64,000 bases of DNA from Malachius bipustulatus (Eukaryota; Arthropoda; Insecta; Coleoptera; Melyridae). The notes below the pieces were generated by a model. It made no database searches. It worked only from the letters and a program-made list of their open reading frames with translations, and was not told the origin of the DNA. The stretch is from NCBI GenBank assembly GCA_910589415.1, contig OU342630.1, forward strand, positions 64,848,186-64,912,185, read 5' to 3'. Below are positions 11,263-24,116 of the stretch, piece by piece. The translations under genes and the position numbers were made by a program. Within the stretch, counting starts at the first letter, position 1; each line of letters starts with the position of its first letter.

Positions 11263-13145
11263 CAGTCATAGAGCAGAAGAAACAACTCTATAAGAAATGG
11301 ATGAATACCAAATCGGCGGAAGACCTGGAGAACTATAGACGGAAAAATAGAGAGGTAAAGAAGCTAATATGAAGAGAAAACAATGAGAGATGGAAAGCAG
11401 TATGCATAAATATAGAACAAAAAATAGGAGGGTCCAGAAGTACAGAAGCCTGCGGAGAACAATAAAGTCACTAAGAATTAAGCAACAATAGGGAAAGAAC
11501 ACACATGACATACATTAAGGAAGAACAGTGGCAAGAATATTACCGAAACTCGTTAACAGATGATAGACCAGAGTTTTTGATGACACAAGAAGACGATAAT
11601 AGGGATGGTCAGCAAAGTGAAGCACACTCGATAAAAACAACAGGTCTCTCGGGCCTGGAGCCCGAGATCGCCGGAGTTCATCAAATACGGGCCTGACAAA
11701 CTGCTACGCATGATCCAACGCATGTTTGAGAGAGCAATTAACGGAGAAAGAACGCCAAAAGAGTGGACGGAAGCCTATTTAACATCAATTTTCAAAAATA
11801 TGACCGAAAGAAATGTGAGAACTGTAGAGGCATTAGAGTTATTGCAACTTTGGGCCGGATTTACGGGAGACTTCTCAAAGAGAAAATGGAAGATAGCATA
11901 AAGGGAAAAATAGGGGAAGACCATGCAAGCAGGATTCACGGGGGGAAGATCTTGCCAGGACCACAGAATAGACTTCTGTGCCAGGACCATATTTATACCA
12001 TACAACAACTGATCGAGAGAAAGCTAGCCAAGAATAGACCAACATACCTTGCGTTCGTAGACCTTAGAAGGCGTATATGACTCCGTTCCAAGGGAGAGGC
12101 TTTGGAAATCTATGCGAGAAATAGGTATCCCAACACACTTGATAAAAGCTACAAAAAACTTATATAAAGATAACTCGGTTAGAGTGAAAGTAAACGACCG
12201 AATCGGACAGAGCTTCAGAACCATGAAGGGACTATTACAGGGATGCCCCACATCCACCACATTGTTCAAAATATTTCTAGAAATAACCCTGAGATCCTGG
12301 AGGAGGAAATGCGACGGAATGGGAGTACCCATTAGGAATGAACATCTCTACACCTCAAGTTTTGCCTATGACCAGGTTGTAGTGGCACAGCGATGACGAA
12401 GACCTCTCTTATATGATCCGCAAACTTAAAGAACGGTTTAAGCATCAACTTTTCCAAGACAGAGTACGTCGCTGTAGGAACGAATGACAAGGTTGTCATT
12501 CACGTCATCTGACCTGACCTAACCTGACCTGGAAACCTCCGAGACGGAAAAAATAAAAGGCTCAAAAACCTTTAAATATCTCGGCTTCACCATCTCTCAA
12601 GAAGGAAAAACAACAGAAGAAATAAAAAATAGACTGAGTCAAACTAGAGTCTGCATAAGGCAGTTAAATGGGGCTCTGTGGAACACACATATCACAAAAA
12701 ATACAAAGAAACGGATGTATAACACCTTAGTCGGAAGTATTATGACCTATGGATCCGAGAACTGGATTATCAACAAAAAGGATCAGAGCAAAATTACTGC
12801 CACAGAAATGAAATATTGGAGACGATGTAATCAAGTCACAAGAGAGATCATATACCAAACGAGGAGGTGAGAAGGAGAATGTCAGTGAAGGACGACGTAC
12901 TCAATTACATAGAGGAAAAACGTCTTATATGGTATGGCCATGTCAGAAGAGCACCTCGAAATTATAGAGTTACAGACTGGAGCCCCCCCCCCAGGACGGA
13001 GAAAACGCGGGAGACCTAGGAAGTCATTCCGTGACGAAGTAGATCAGGTAATGGAGAGAAGGAGTCTAGATGACGGAAGCTGGAACAACGGGGAGGAATG
13101 GAAAGATCGGTTGAGGGAGGGTAAGCTTAAACCTTTTTTTTCGTA
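11263..13145 (+). pseudogene. 3' part of a decayed non-LTR retrotransposon (reverse transcriptase and C-terminus)
   Basis: This continues the LINE that begins at 2735. It is broken into several frames by stops and frameshifts. Recognisable blocks are a linker with YRRKNREVKKL (about 11330); RT palm region 1-2 (about 11700-11900); the motif A zone near 12050, where AFVDLRR is followed by a stop in place of the catalytic block; motif B MKGLLQGCPTS (about 12222-12255); a motif C zone reading FAYDQ instead of the active FADD type (about 12360); a KYLGFTISQEG thumb block (about 12570); and a basic GRRKRGRPRKS tail (about 12985-13030). Loss of the catalytic Asp pair, stops and frameshifts mean it is dead. 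An inserted CCTGACCTGACCTAACC-type simple repeat at 12510-12532 interrupts the frame. Confidence 0.8.
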
Positions 13146-13479
13146 AGAAATCTCCAGGGAATCCAACACTAATAAATAAAGTCTTGTAAGTCCATGGGCG
13201 TAGAGGTAGAGGTTGTTAAGCGAAATGGGTCACATACCATGTAGGTGATGAATTTTTTCACCCCTGTTTTTCTTCATTTTGAGCGTTCAATTTATAATAA
13301 ATAACCTCTTGTTATAAAATTAAATATTGAGAAATGCGCAAGTTTCCGGCAAAAACAGATTTTTTTTTTCTTTTCCGGGCATATGTGCATGGGAACTTTT
13401 ATTCCTTAAAACAGTTTTTCTATAAACTGGTGAAGTCCTGATGCTACAAAAAACTGACTCACCCTGTATACAGGTAGAT

Positions 13480-14340
13480 TGATACTATTATTATAGGTGT
13501 ACTTACTAATCAAGTAAGTATAGACGTTTATTTACCTTCATATTTTCAGAATTGCATCAACATATTGAAAAATTGTTAATTAAACCAAAATTCAAATTTC
13601 AGACTAATCTGTTTCTTATTGTTGGTACGTTGTCATGATAATGAGTTCCTACTAAGTTTCCGTAACCAGCTCATGTAAGAAGAACTCCAGAGCTGAAAGA
13701 GTAGGTAACAGTAATTCAACCATTCAGGCAGGAATGTAATTTTTTTTTAAATAACTGTGAGCGAGATTATAATAGACTATTATTGCCACGCGCTTACTTA
13801 TTTATGTACTTACCTTACTTGTCTTACTGGCAATGATTATTTTTGAAACAAAAATCACATAGGTACCTCGCTATTAAGGAAATAGTAAGGACTAAAGACC
13901 AAACTGTGACTAGGTCTAGGGAAAAACGTATAGTCTGCTGTAATAGGTAGATGGTAGATGAGCAGACGCCTAGGTGCCGGTAGACGCAGATTTAGACTGG
14001 CATGACGTGATGCTTCAATTCACTGCAGTGAAAGTTAAATTGGTGGTTATTATTTGATAGTATCATTAGGTCTGTGTAATTTTTTTACCGCTAATTACAA
14101 ATAAATTCAAGCGTTACAGCGGCAGAGGCCTCTCAATGCCAATGCGAAATAATGGTTAATTAGATCTAGCAACGTTCCGCGGTTCCTACTTACACCCACT
14201 ACCTTATACAGGGTGTTATTTATAAAAGTGCTTTTTCGATGGTGACAGAATCAGATACTATAAAAAAAGCTTACTAAATTTTTTATCCAAGAACGATAGC
14301 GCTAGCAAAACTCTGTTTAATTATGCAAAAGCTTTCGAGG
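13480..14340. other. No gene recognised
   Basis: AT-rich DNA. A lone transposon-tip-like TACAGGGTGTT sits near 14209-14219 with no matching inverted partner that I could find nearby. Confidence 0.45.
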
Positions 14341-14512
14341 TGGATGCTATTAATCACCAAATCGATCGGAATATTAGTAAATGAATAATCAAGAAAAATA
14401 TTCATAAATAATTTAAAGTTACCTACCTACCAGAGTATTTCGATTTAGTAGTTCTGGTTGTTTCTTCATTATTTACAAATGTTTCGATCGATTTAATGGT
14501 AATCAGCATCAA
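14341..14512. repeat. Imperfect inverted repeat, about 50-bp arms
   Basis: The arm at 14341-14393 (GGATGCTATTAATCACCAAA...) pairs with the inverse of 14462-14512, sharing ATCGATCG and GATGCT..TTA blocks. The spacer is about 70 bp. It is probably part of a decayed MITE. No coding potential. Confidence 0.6.
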
Positions 14513-14771
14513 TGGATCAATACATTGTCCAGCAATTGAGTTTTCTTGTAAATTGTCTTTAGAAATATTTATTGATATTTAAAACTCATTTTTGACACAA
14601 CAATTTTTACTTGTCAAGACCAAAATCGCATCATAAAGTTCATATTTTGAATGACATTGTACATTCCTTTACGCACAAATAAATACTTAAAAGTATTAGT
14701 TCAAGAGCTATTAGCGACAAAGTACAAGAATTTTGGAAAGATCTTTCAGATCAGACTATATTTTGGCCATA

Positions 14772-16149
14772 GGAAGTCGACTCTACAGTCAGCCAGGTGT
14801 TGGGATATAAGGCAAGGGAACACTTTCAAAGTTTTAGAAAAAAATATCTGAAAATTTCCTTAAATTTCATTGTTTAATGACAAAAACTATCAACGCAATA
14901 ATTGAACCCAATGCTGCAACAACGTTGTAAGTGCTAAAAGTAAATTTTGCGGGAAGTCGAAATAAACATTTTTTGTGAAGCAATATAATATATCAGCTTA
15001 CAAACATTAATATATTAATTAATTATATTCATTAATTAACATTAATATAATATATCAGCTTACAAACATTAATATATTAATTAATTATATTCATTAATTA
15101 ACATTAATATATTAATGTTTGTAAGCTGATATATTATATTGCTTCACAAAAAATGTTTATTTCGACTTCCCGCAAAATTTACTTTTAGCACTTAAGTACA
15201 ACGTTGTTGCAGCATAGGGTTCAATTGACAATAATATTAAGTGGATAGTCTAACAATATAAGACAATGAACATTGACAGTCATAACAACCATTCATGATA
15301 ATTTTCCAAGAAAAGCTTGTCTTTCGGAGGTCGGGAAGCATGCAAGAATAATTGTTGTTATTCTCTGCTTGTTCATTGGCTTATATTGTATTGTTAGAAA
15401 CCATGAAACCATTTAGTATTATTGTGAATACTAAATGGTTAAACAAAAAGAACTTTTTGTACAACTGCCATTAAAAGTCACACTTTTAACGACAGCTGTC
15501 GCTGTCAGTGTTAAAAGTGATTGTTTACATGGAAGCGTGTTAAAAAATATTTTTAACACTAGTGTTAAAAGTAATTCTATCTACTTTCTCTGTACTTACA
15601 TTCTCTTAACTACATTTTCTCATGATGAAATCAGACAAAATTATAGGTGATAAGATTTTTTCATATTCTCTCTATTACTGACAAACATATTAATAAAAAA
15701 TAAGTACCCAATAGTCGAGAATTCCAGACATTAATAATTGTTCAGAAATTGCAATTAATAATTATTATTTGACGTCTCTTATATTTGTATGCACGCATTT
15801 GTTAGTAACTAAAGCGTCGGCAACGCGGTTGCTATGCATAGTACACTCGTACTTATCTGTAATATTATTTTAAATACAATTTGAAGTTGAGTGTCATTCT
15901 AAATTCATCAATTTTATTATCAAAATAGAGCAGTTTTACAAAAACCATTGTACGATATTCGTCTTAAAAGTGATTTTATTTTTTCGTGAAATTTGTTCAA
16001 TTCGCTCCGCTACGCTTCGCTCATTTCACAAACCTTTTCACTTAAAAATAAAACTTCACTTTTAACACTAATATCATAAGTAGCTATTTCGAAAACTTTC
16101 CCTGCCTCATGTCCCAACACCTGGCGTGCTGACTGTAGAGTGACTTTCT
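14772..16149. repeat. Foldback element with an internal hairpin
   Basis: The outer arms at 14772-14841 and 16088-16149 are inverted copies sharing CTCTACAGTCAGC, CCAGGTGTTGGGA and GGCA(A)GGGAA blocks. Inside, off-centre, is a second long inverted repeat (14901-15225). Around 15470-15570 there are repeated TTAAAAGT/ACTTTTAA palindromes, and near 16000 a CGCTCCGCTACGCTTCGCTC tract. No protein-coding signal. Confidence 0.65.
14901..15225. repeat. Long near-perfect hairpin, about 160-bp arms
   Basis: ATTGAACCCAATGCTGCAAC at the left is mirrored by the inverse at the right end. Pairing continues through GCGGGAAGTCGAAATAAAC and GAAGCAATATAATATATCAG. A 62-bp direct duplication (from TATCAGCTTACAAACATTAA) lies within the AT-rich centre. 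The arms differ at only a few positions by eye, so it is young. Confidence 0.8.
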
Positions 16150-16218
16150 ACTGTGGTCAACAATCAAAAACAAGTTTTTGTTAAATCGTTTCATAAAGTT
16201 GACATTTTGATCGTTTTA

Positions 16219-16437
16219 CGGCCAATATTATAAACGCTGGTTAAGTTAACTGGCAGATTTCTGTGCCCGATTTTGAAGCTAATATTGACCTCGAATAACT
16301 TTTATTTAAATTTTTGTAATCCCTTTTATGCCAAGAGTAATTAAATTGCAATAATTTCGACCTATAGTCTATATCTTCTCCAGAAACGACCACAGAAATC
16401 GGCCAGTTAACTTAACTAGCGTTTATAATATTGGCCG
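16219..16437. mobile_element. 219-bp MITE with TTA target duplication (PIF/Harbinger-like)
   Basis: The left end CGGCCAATATTATAAACGCT is mirrored at the right end. The inverted ends run about 48 bp with three or so mismatches. Both flanks are TTA (16216-16218 and 16438-16440), the target duplication expected of PIF/Harbinger elements. The flanking DNA looks like a copy of the repeat seen at about 17690-17760 without the MITE, which supports a real insertion. No coding capacity. Confidence 0.75.
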
Positions 16438-16479
16438 TTAGTCGTTTTAGTTTCGAAATGACAATCTGTTAAGCGCAAT

Positions 16480-17195
16480 AAATGATATAAAAGATACACC
16501 CCTTAAAAAAAGGATAAACTATTAACACTTTTTACATAGTATTAGTAAGACAAAAATAGTTTAACTGAAAAACTTACAAATTGTACCGCCTAACTAATAT
16601 TGTTAAGAGCAATAAACTGCAACACCATTAGCATACAGAGTATTCCTGTTTTTGATTTCACGTCTCACTTTTTAGCGTAGAACTTTTTTATTCGCAGTTC
16701 GCACGCCACTGATACCTCTGTATTTTTTTTATCCAAATAAGTAAGTATTAGTAAACTTTTTACCCTTTTATAAAAGTTTCGTATCTTCCATGGTTTTCCC
16801 AGAATTAATTTTTAATGATGGACTTAAACCACGAAAACGTATTTGTGAAACTCTCATTTTAATTATTAAAATAATAATTTTTATTTCAAGAAACAATTTT
16901 TTTCACATTTTTTAACCTTAAGAATAATCGTAGTAGGCGCTAAAACTAGAGTTTTTAATTCAATTCATTTTTTACTTATTTTGGAAAATGTGTATTCAGT
17001 GAACTGTATCTTGAAAAGCGGACATTTTATGTCAATGTTTCCTTATACTTATGTCAGTTTATTGCTCTTAACAATAGTAGTAGGTGGTGCAATTTTGAAG
17101 TTTCTCAGTTAATCCATTTTTGACTTACTCTGGAAAACGTATTTTTGGTTGACCTCCTATTAAGGGTTGTACTCGTATCTTGAAAATAGTGCTTT
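16480..17195. repeat. Foldback with about 145-bp imperfect arms
   Basis: The left arm 16480-16625 pairs with the inverse of 17047-17195. Shared blocks include TTGTTAAGAGCAATAAACTG and TTAACTGA(A/G)AAACTT, plus weaker AAGATAC..CCCTTA. The interior (16626-17046) is unassigned AT-rich DNA. Confidence 0.65.
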
Positions 17196-17344
17196 TTTGG
17201 ACATAGAAAATTTCGTTTAAATTTTTTATTCCGGAATCTGTGGTAAAGCGTTGGTAGAACCATTTAACGACACTCTGTGTTTCTTGACGATTTAAAATTC
17301 ATAAAGTGTGTTACTTTTGTCGATTTAACAAGAAATTTTGCGTG

Positions 17345-17905
17345 ACACATAACGTTGAAAAAGGAGAGTTTCAGCACATTGACTATTGTTAAACTCGGTC
17401 TTCGGCCTCGTTTGACAATTTTCGTCGGGTGATTAAAACACTCCCATTCTGCAACTTGGATTACAAATAGCTATATTTTATGAAGAATGTCATTTTGACA
17501 ATATAAAATACCAATTTCTAGAATTATTCATTAATGTTTTTGACGAATTCATAAATTCTAGTTTCTTATGATGACTTAACAAAAAATCTTTTATAAAATT
17601 CGTTGCAAAAGGAGTTGTTTCAAGCACCCGGCCTGCGGCCTTGTTTGACAATTTTCGTTGCGTTTCCTATTTTGCAGCTTGTATTACAAATAGCTATTTT
17701 GTTAAATCGTTTCATAAGGTTGTCATTATTTGATATTTTCATTTATTTCGAAATGACATTATTTTACGGACTTAAAAGTGCTTAAGAGTGACATAAATTA
17801 CAATAATTAAAAGCGAGTTTTCATGTCACACGTTGCAAAAGGAGTGTTTAACAACTTGTTTCACAGTTTTCGTCGCGTGCTTAAAAATGCCCAATTGCAA
17901 CTTTG
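17345..17905. repeat. Three diverged direct repeats, spacing about 230-250 bp
   Basis: Copies begin at about 17355, 17603 and 17831 with (A)CGTTG(C)AAAAAGGAG. They share CGGCCT(C/T)GTTTGACAATTTTCG and ATTACAAATAGCTAT blocks in the first two, and GTTTCACAGTTTTCGTCGCG in the third. A fourth relative appears to flank the MITE at 16219. The family is unknown. Confidence 0.55.
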
Positions 17906-20900
17906 TACCTACCTAAGCGATTTAACTGGAGTTTTTTTTACATTTAAGCATCACTGGCTTTAAAAAAGCACTTGTGCATGCGTAAAATAATGTAATTTCT
18001 TTTTCTCATCTTATGATAGCCCAATCAATATTATCACAAAATTCGTCTTGAAATAAGAAAAATTCCATTATCGAATTTTCTTATTCTACTTGTTTAAGGG
18101 GGGGGGGGGATCATTGGTATTATTGATTCAACATGGCGACCAGATCCAAGGTGAACGTCACTCCACTATTTTGAATTTTATGGAAAATAATTGTTTTTCT
18201 TGAAAAATTCGCCCATTACACTGCTTTAAAATTTGAAATGGTGAAAATCACCTGTATATTCGATTTTCTCAGATAATTTAAAAATATAATAATATACAGA
18301 ATCCCCGTTAAAATATCGAAGTAGTCATTTTCCGATATTTCCGGAAGTGCGACCATCTTGAAAATATATTCATCGATTTTCTCATGATCGCTGCTTTTAC
18401 CTAAAAAATTTTAATTATCAGGCTCTAGGTCAACATAGTTGCGGAACAAAAAAGATAAGGCTGGTGGGCAGCCTTAAAACGTGGCACCATCTGAATTTTG
18501 CTGAGACGACTTTCTCGATTTTTTCAGGTTTAATTACAAAAATATTGATCGTGGACAAACAATAATTGCGGTAAGCGAAATTGCAATAAATTGACTTTCC
18601 TGCAACCAAATTTAGTTTCTGTATGTAATTTTTACCAAAAACAATAAAAATTGCCGAGTTATTAAAGAAAAACGATTATTTATCAATTTAACAGAAAATT
18701 CATATCCAACTGCATAGGTACCTAAACTGTTTGACAAAATTATTTTCATTAATTCTTGAGCTCTACAAAATAATATCATATTGACGTCATTCGGTGAAAA
18801 TAAAATTCTCAAAAAGGGAAGAATGTAATTTTGAAAAAAAAATGATGTGATAGATTTTTGGCTTCCCTAATTTTTTATACCTAAGAAAAAAAAATACGAT
18901 CAAAAGAAAAACAAAAGTTGACTATGAAAACTCTGGGATCTAGTTGGCTTTGAAAATTGACGACCTTGACGACTTTTTATAAATCTTCTAAATGGGTTTT
19001 CTAAAATGGGAGCTTAATTAAAATCAAAAATATATAATTTATACGAGTAATAATTTCGTTGTGTGAAACTCCGTCGATGCCTCCGCTGCTAGGAGTATAG
19101 GCACCTACCTTTTTGAATTAGGTACCCAGTAGATAAACTTTAATCAATCATTGTTTATGTACTAATTTTCATAATGTTTAATTATGAGCAAGAGATTTAA
19201 TTAGGTGTTTATGAACATTGTTAATGATTCCATCAAAAAATGTGCTTCCTAGTTGTTATTCATATCATTAAAAAAGTCCTGTTTGTAAATTTGGTAATAA
19301 ATTATTCTGTTTTATTTTATTTTGATTTGTTTTTATTGTTTTATTTTTGCTTCATTACATCAGTTTCGGAAATTCAACTGTTTCAAATTTAAATAAAAAT
19401 TATTTTTCAAAATCACGGCCTTATTTTTTTAAAACGAAATTAACTTTGTTTTTTTTTTTGCATTGGCTGAATACAACAAAAAAACTTACATTTTTTTCGG
19501 CCAAATAAATACAAACTTCGAAATTGTCAATATTAAAGAAGTTTTGTTCTCAACTTCACCTAACAATTTACAAGAGCGATTTTTTTATTATTTTTTCTGA
19601 TCCCTTGACGACCTACCTACTGAAGAGTTGTTACGCCTTTTTAAATTTAGGGACAACCTGAATAACATTCCCGAACTTCCGCGCCAATTGCTGGGAGTCT
19701 AGGAGTCCCCCAACTCTTACAGTTTTCCACCTTGATACAGTACCTATTTCTACTATTGTTCAACATTGTGACAAGTACTAATTATATTATTAATTTATGC
19801 AACGAATGATAAATAACTAAATGAGTACCTCTATGTATTATGTATATAAAACTCTTTAATCTAGGATTAACCTGCTTATTTACATACAATATTTCAATAT
19901 TGTAATGGATTTTTACACAATAGGTACCACATAATTAATAAGTTTGTAGGGAAAATTATATTCTTTTGAAGGTTAAGCCAAGTAGCACAATAGCCAGGTA
20001 AAAAGTTTGTTCAATAAAAAAGTGAAATCCAAAATGTTACATATTTTTCAACATTACGCCTATTTTCTACTGAAAACTCATCGTGAACTTATGGCGGGTT
20101 CAAACTTTTTTCTAGGACTTTTTTCGAGAGAAAAATTTAATAGCCCAGCGTGTGAGATGGCAGGTGCCAATGCATGGGAAGATCTTCCTCGGCCAACGCA
20201 AAAATAAACAATAAACAATAAAGTCGCCACTTAAAGTATGTATAATAAACCTATACCAGGGTATTTTACTGAAAATATTTTAAGTTTTTAAAATATTTAT
20301 TGCAATAACATTCTTTTTGAAAGTTTTTTTTTAATGATACTGGCTTCATTTTACGACATGTATTATGAAAATCGAGGTTCGAGAGTGTGATGTATCGAGG
20401 AATAATAATTTAGGTTGAAATGTTTATCATAAAATATGCCTTATCGGGTGATTGGACATTCTATTGATTTTCTTGTACATGTTGTACATCTTGTGATTTT
20501 TCAATAAAAAGGTGCTTTCTTGGAGAAACCGAAAAATATGTTTGCGGTTGTAAGTTTTTATTCCTAAAATTAGTAAAATAAATTTTTGTAGTAAAATTTG
20601 TTCTTATTATTATTTAATTTTGCTGACATATACTTATACAGGCTGCTCATTTTATCTGAAGGTACCTATTCAAATAATTGTATATGAACAACAACGCATC
20701 AGCAGATTAAAAAAAGTGGACTATGCAACGTTTCAGCAGCCAAAGTGCCCATGACGTCATTGATTACAAAAATGCAAGTTTGCCAGCTTTCAAGATCGGA
20801 TGACATTATACCATGTATACCGGGGTGTCCGCGAGGGTGTCCGTTTTTCGAGCCTTACCATGGGTATATATCTCCCTTATCAATAGAGAGATACAAGATC

Positions 20901-22900
20901 GGTTAAATTAGACGAAAGTTGAGCATTTTTTTGCTGACCAAGAATCTTGAAAAAAATTCAAAACTCACCATTTCTAGTTTTTGAGTTTCGCGAAAAAGCG
21001 AGAATTTGTATTTTTTGAATTTATGCTCTTATTCAAAAACAGTTGAAGCTAGTGTTTTTTAACTTGAACATCATTAGAGCACTTTTTTTATCTAGAATAC
21101 AAAATTTGTCATGATTTTTTTAGCTTTGAAAACTACCGAAATACGGTATACAGCTTTTGTTTTCCTTATGGACGCCATTTTGAAATTTATATTTTTGTAT
21201 AATTTTTTTTTCTGAATACAACGATGTTCACATGTCGATGTTTTCTTTTTGTTTTCTTTTTTGACTGCATCATATGTTGCTCCAGCATTTGCCTGAGAAC
21301 TGATTAACACGGGCGACACTTTCAAACTTAATTGTATTATATTATGGCCGATGCAACACGCTGATGAAAGTTAGAATAAATGTATATACCTAACTGATAA
21401 AAAAAAAAATTCATTTTTAAATAAATAATGAAGAATTTTCCTCTCTTACAGGGACGTCAAAAAATGTAATATTTGCTCCTCCGAGTCCGAAGTCATGTTC
21501 TTGCTCAAAGTAAGCTATTAAGACTGCACCATTATTTTGCAATGGCTAGGTAGGTATTTAAAGCTTTTCGCATTTTAGAGTTGAACTGATAATAATTACA
21601 CAATAAACGCTTCGGAAGATAGCTACGTCGAAATTGAATGAACGTCGAAAAAATGACATTCGTAAATCATTATGTTGAACATCATAAATGTGACAAGAAA
21701 ATTATTCATTTGAATGAATCCGACTACATGGTTCGGCCCTACCACCTCAAATCAAATCATCACACGCTCAGATAGGTGTATGCGTTTAAGAACTGAAATG
21801 AGTTCTTAAACGAGCACCCACTTTTTTATTGCAGATTCGTATTTTACGGCTGAAAGTGAAAATACGTAGGAATTTGCAACCCCCTCACCACTCCATGCAC
21901 GTGAGGCAGGGGGGGATTTTGATTAGGAACCCTGAAATATTTTTTTTCGATTTATGATTGATGGTGCTGTAATCGACAAGATTACCAATTTTTTTCGATT
22001 TGTCTTTAATACTGAAATTGAGCCAAAAACATTCAGGAATTGAGAAAAAATCTGATGCGTAGTTTTGGATATATGTATTTAAATGTCTTCAGATAAAATA
22101 TGAGCCCTGGATTATATGCGTGGAAGTGATATGGGACGGAATTTGTTTGTGGTCTCGAAAATATTTTTGAAAAGGTAACGCGATTGTTAGTTTTAGAGAT
22201 ATTGGAGAAAAAAACGAAAAAGAAAAAATATTTATTTTAGTCTGTTTCCGAAGCAAAATTAAATTTAAAACCATCGCAATTTTGTGCAACCTCGGGATTA
22301 TAAAAATTAAAATATTTTAGTGTAGCGTGCGCCTAATAACTGGAATTGGGATCACAAAAAATGAAAACCTAAAATTTTTCCAGACGACTTTTGCATCGAT
22401 GAAGCGCCCAATGGTCAATATTATAATAATGAAAATGAAATAAGAAAGTTTTCTTTGAAATTTCTTGATAGCAGGGTAACATTGAGACGAAATCCGTTAG
22501 ATGTCGCAGCACTCATCGTAGACCAGGCCGGGCAGCCGGGCTTCCATTCAATCCAGGCAGTTTCACGGAGATTGGGAAATTCAGTCTAGCGGAAATTTGA
22601 CGCCAGCACCCAGTGGCGGAAGCGGCTTCTGAAATATTGGATATAGGTGTTTGGAGGTCTCCCCGAAGATGCCATTGGCGAAATTTGTTAATTGTTCGAA
22701 GGTTATGTAATTCCCAAGTTGTGGAAAAACTACTTTGGTGTAAAAAAAATTAAACCAATTTTTGCATCTAACCAACTACATGTAATAACAGTTTAAGTAA
22801 CAGCAGTAACAGCACAATGTAGGTACATCTAGCATTTATAATAGTACCTAATCCTAAAAAAAATAAGAAAAGTTATAATGTTATAGATAAGTGGAGCCTA
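17906..22900. other. AT-rich, no gene recognised
   Basis: No coding exon is convincing. A 12-G run lies at 18098-18109. The stretches 18770-18960 and about 20815-21330 resemble, in part, the hairpin DNA at 32330-33075 (shared GATAGATTTTTGG, AACAAAAGT(T/C)GACTATGAAAAC and GGTGTCCG phrases). They are probably older copies of one dispersed repeat. The frames here (20007-20207, 21092-21325, 22089-22289, 22581-22775) look random. Confidence 0.45.
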
Positions 22901-24116
22901 TATATAGGTTGGCTTTTTAAAGTATTAATCACATTTTTATTAATTTATTTGCTACTTTTATTTTTAACGTTGGGAGCCTGGATCGAGGTGGCTCGTCTTT
23001 GGTATTTTACAAAAAACCACCCCTGGATTTTGCCGCCGCGGGTCCTTAATTAAACCCCCTCCCACTCCTAAATTCACCATTGAGTCCAGCTTCAGCATCC
23101 AGTCTCGGCGACTTATCAGATCGGAATTCATTATCTGGAAGCTGGAATTAAAAATGAATTTATTTAAATCAACAACCATAGCTATTTATTGTTTCATTGT
23201 TAATCTACGGAAGCGGATATCGTTGTAGCATTGCACAAAGATAAGTTAATTGTAGTCATTCTGAACCATTATTTATTAACAACTGACCGATGAGTAACGA
23301 CTATGACTAAAAAGACTGTCTAGTCTGGACTATTTTGTTCAAAACTTGCATTCAGATCACATATCCATAAATAACCTCCTGTATTTTTTACATGCGTTGT
23401 TAGGTAATTTATTGCACTGCTGCAACTTGGCTTGGCACGAGGTAGATATTGTTCGTATAATAGACAATAGCCATATAGCCAATAAAGCATTACCAAATTA
23501 CTGCAAGTCTTTTGAATTTGAATTTGGCAGCCATATCGCACGAACATGCGCAGCGCAGCTCATTGTCCATGAAGGCATCACTGTTCGAGTGTATTAAGGT
23601 GCGTCCACACCAAGACATTAATTTTGTTTCTGCTCCAAAATTTCTAAAAAATTCTGCTCCAATTCTTTCTAGCAACAAGGTGCCTTCAGATGGCATTTTT
23701 TTTTAAATTTGCGATATCAGAGTGAAATAACAACAGCAGAATTTTCTGATTATTTCGACTATTTCGATTAATTTTGAATTTTATCGCAGACATTTTTCCA
23801 GTTTTTAAATATTTAAGAGTGTTTTAAACGCAAAAATGTGATGCCACCATCTTACCAATAAGAGGTGGACAAAAACATCGAGAGTCGCTACGTACAAAAA
23901 AAAAATTATCCTGACGAGGTTATTAAAGGAGAGTGTTAAAATAACTATTATTATTATTACAATTTGAAAAGAGTCGAGAAACATTCTATGTGACTCAATG
24001 AAAAACAAAAGAAAATACCACATATACCTAATAATGTTATACACACAAGTAAAATGCACAAAAATATACAGAGCAAAAAAGAGGGAAAGAGTCAAATTGA
24101 ACATGAATTACCCAAT
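22900..24116. other. No gene recognised
   Basis: The overlapping short frames on both strands at 23320-23706 show no family likeness. A GGTGCGTCCACACC phrase at about 23601-23614 recurs inverted near 26835 (GTGTGGACACACC). These may be the ends of a long decayed inverted-repeat element, but I cannot define it. Confidence 0.4.

Larger units (their letters stand above)
2312..13466. mobile_element. Outer inverted-repeat element with TA target duplication, host of nested insertions
   Basis: The left end reads TA|CAGGATGAGTCAG (TA at 2310-2311). The right end reads CTGACTCACCCTG|TA (TA at 13467-13468). The left arm, about 2312-2612, matches the inverse of about 13140-13466 with small gaps. Shared blocks include CCTCTACGCCCATGGA, the run through GTTGGATT, and the AAACTGGTGAAG/CTTCATCATCACCAG ends. 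TA target duplications and CAGGGTGA-like tips are typical of Tc1/mariner-type MITEs in arthropods. The arms are clearly diverged, so this is the oldest layer. No transposase of its own is visible; the interior is occupied by a LINE and an LTR element. Confidence 0.7.
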
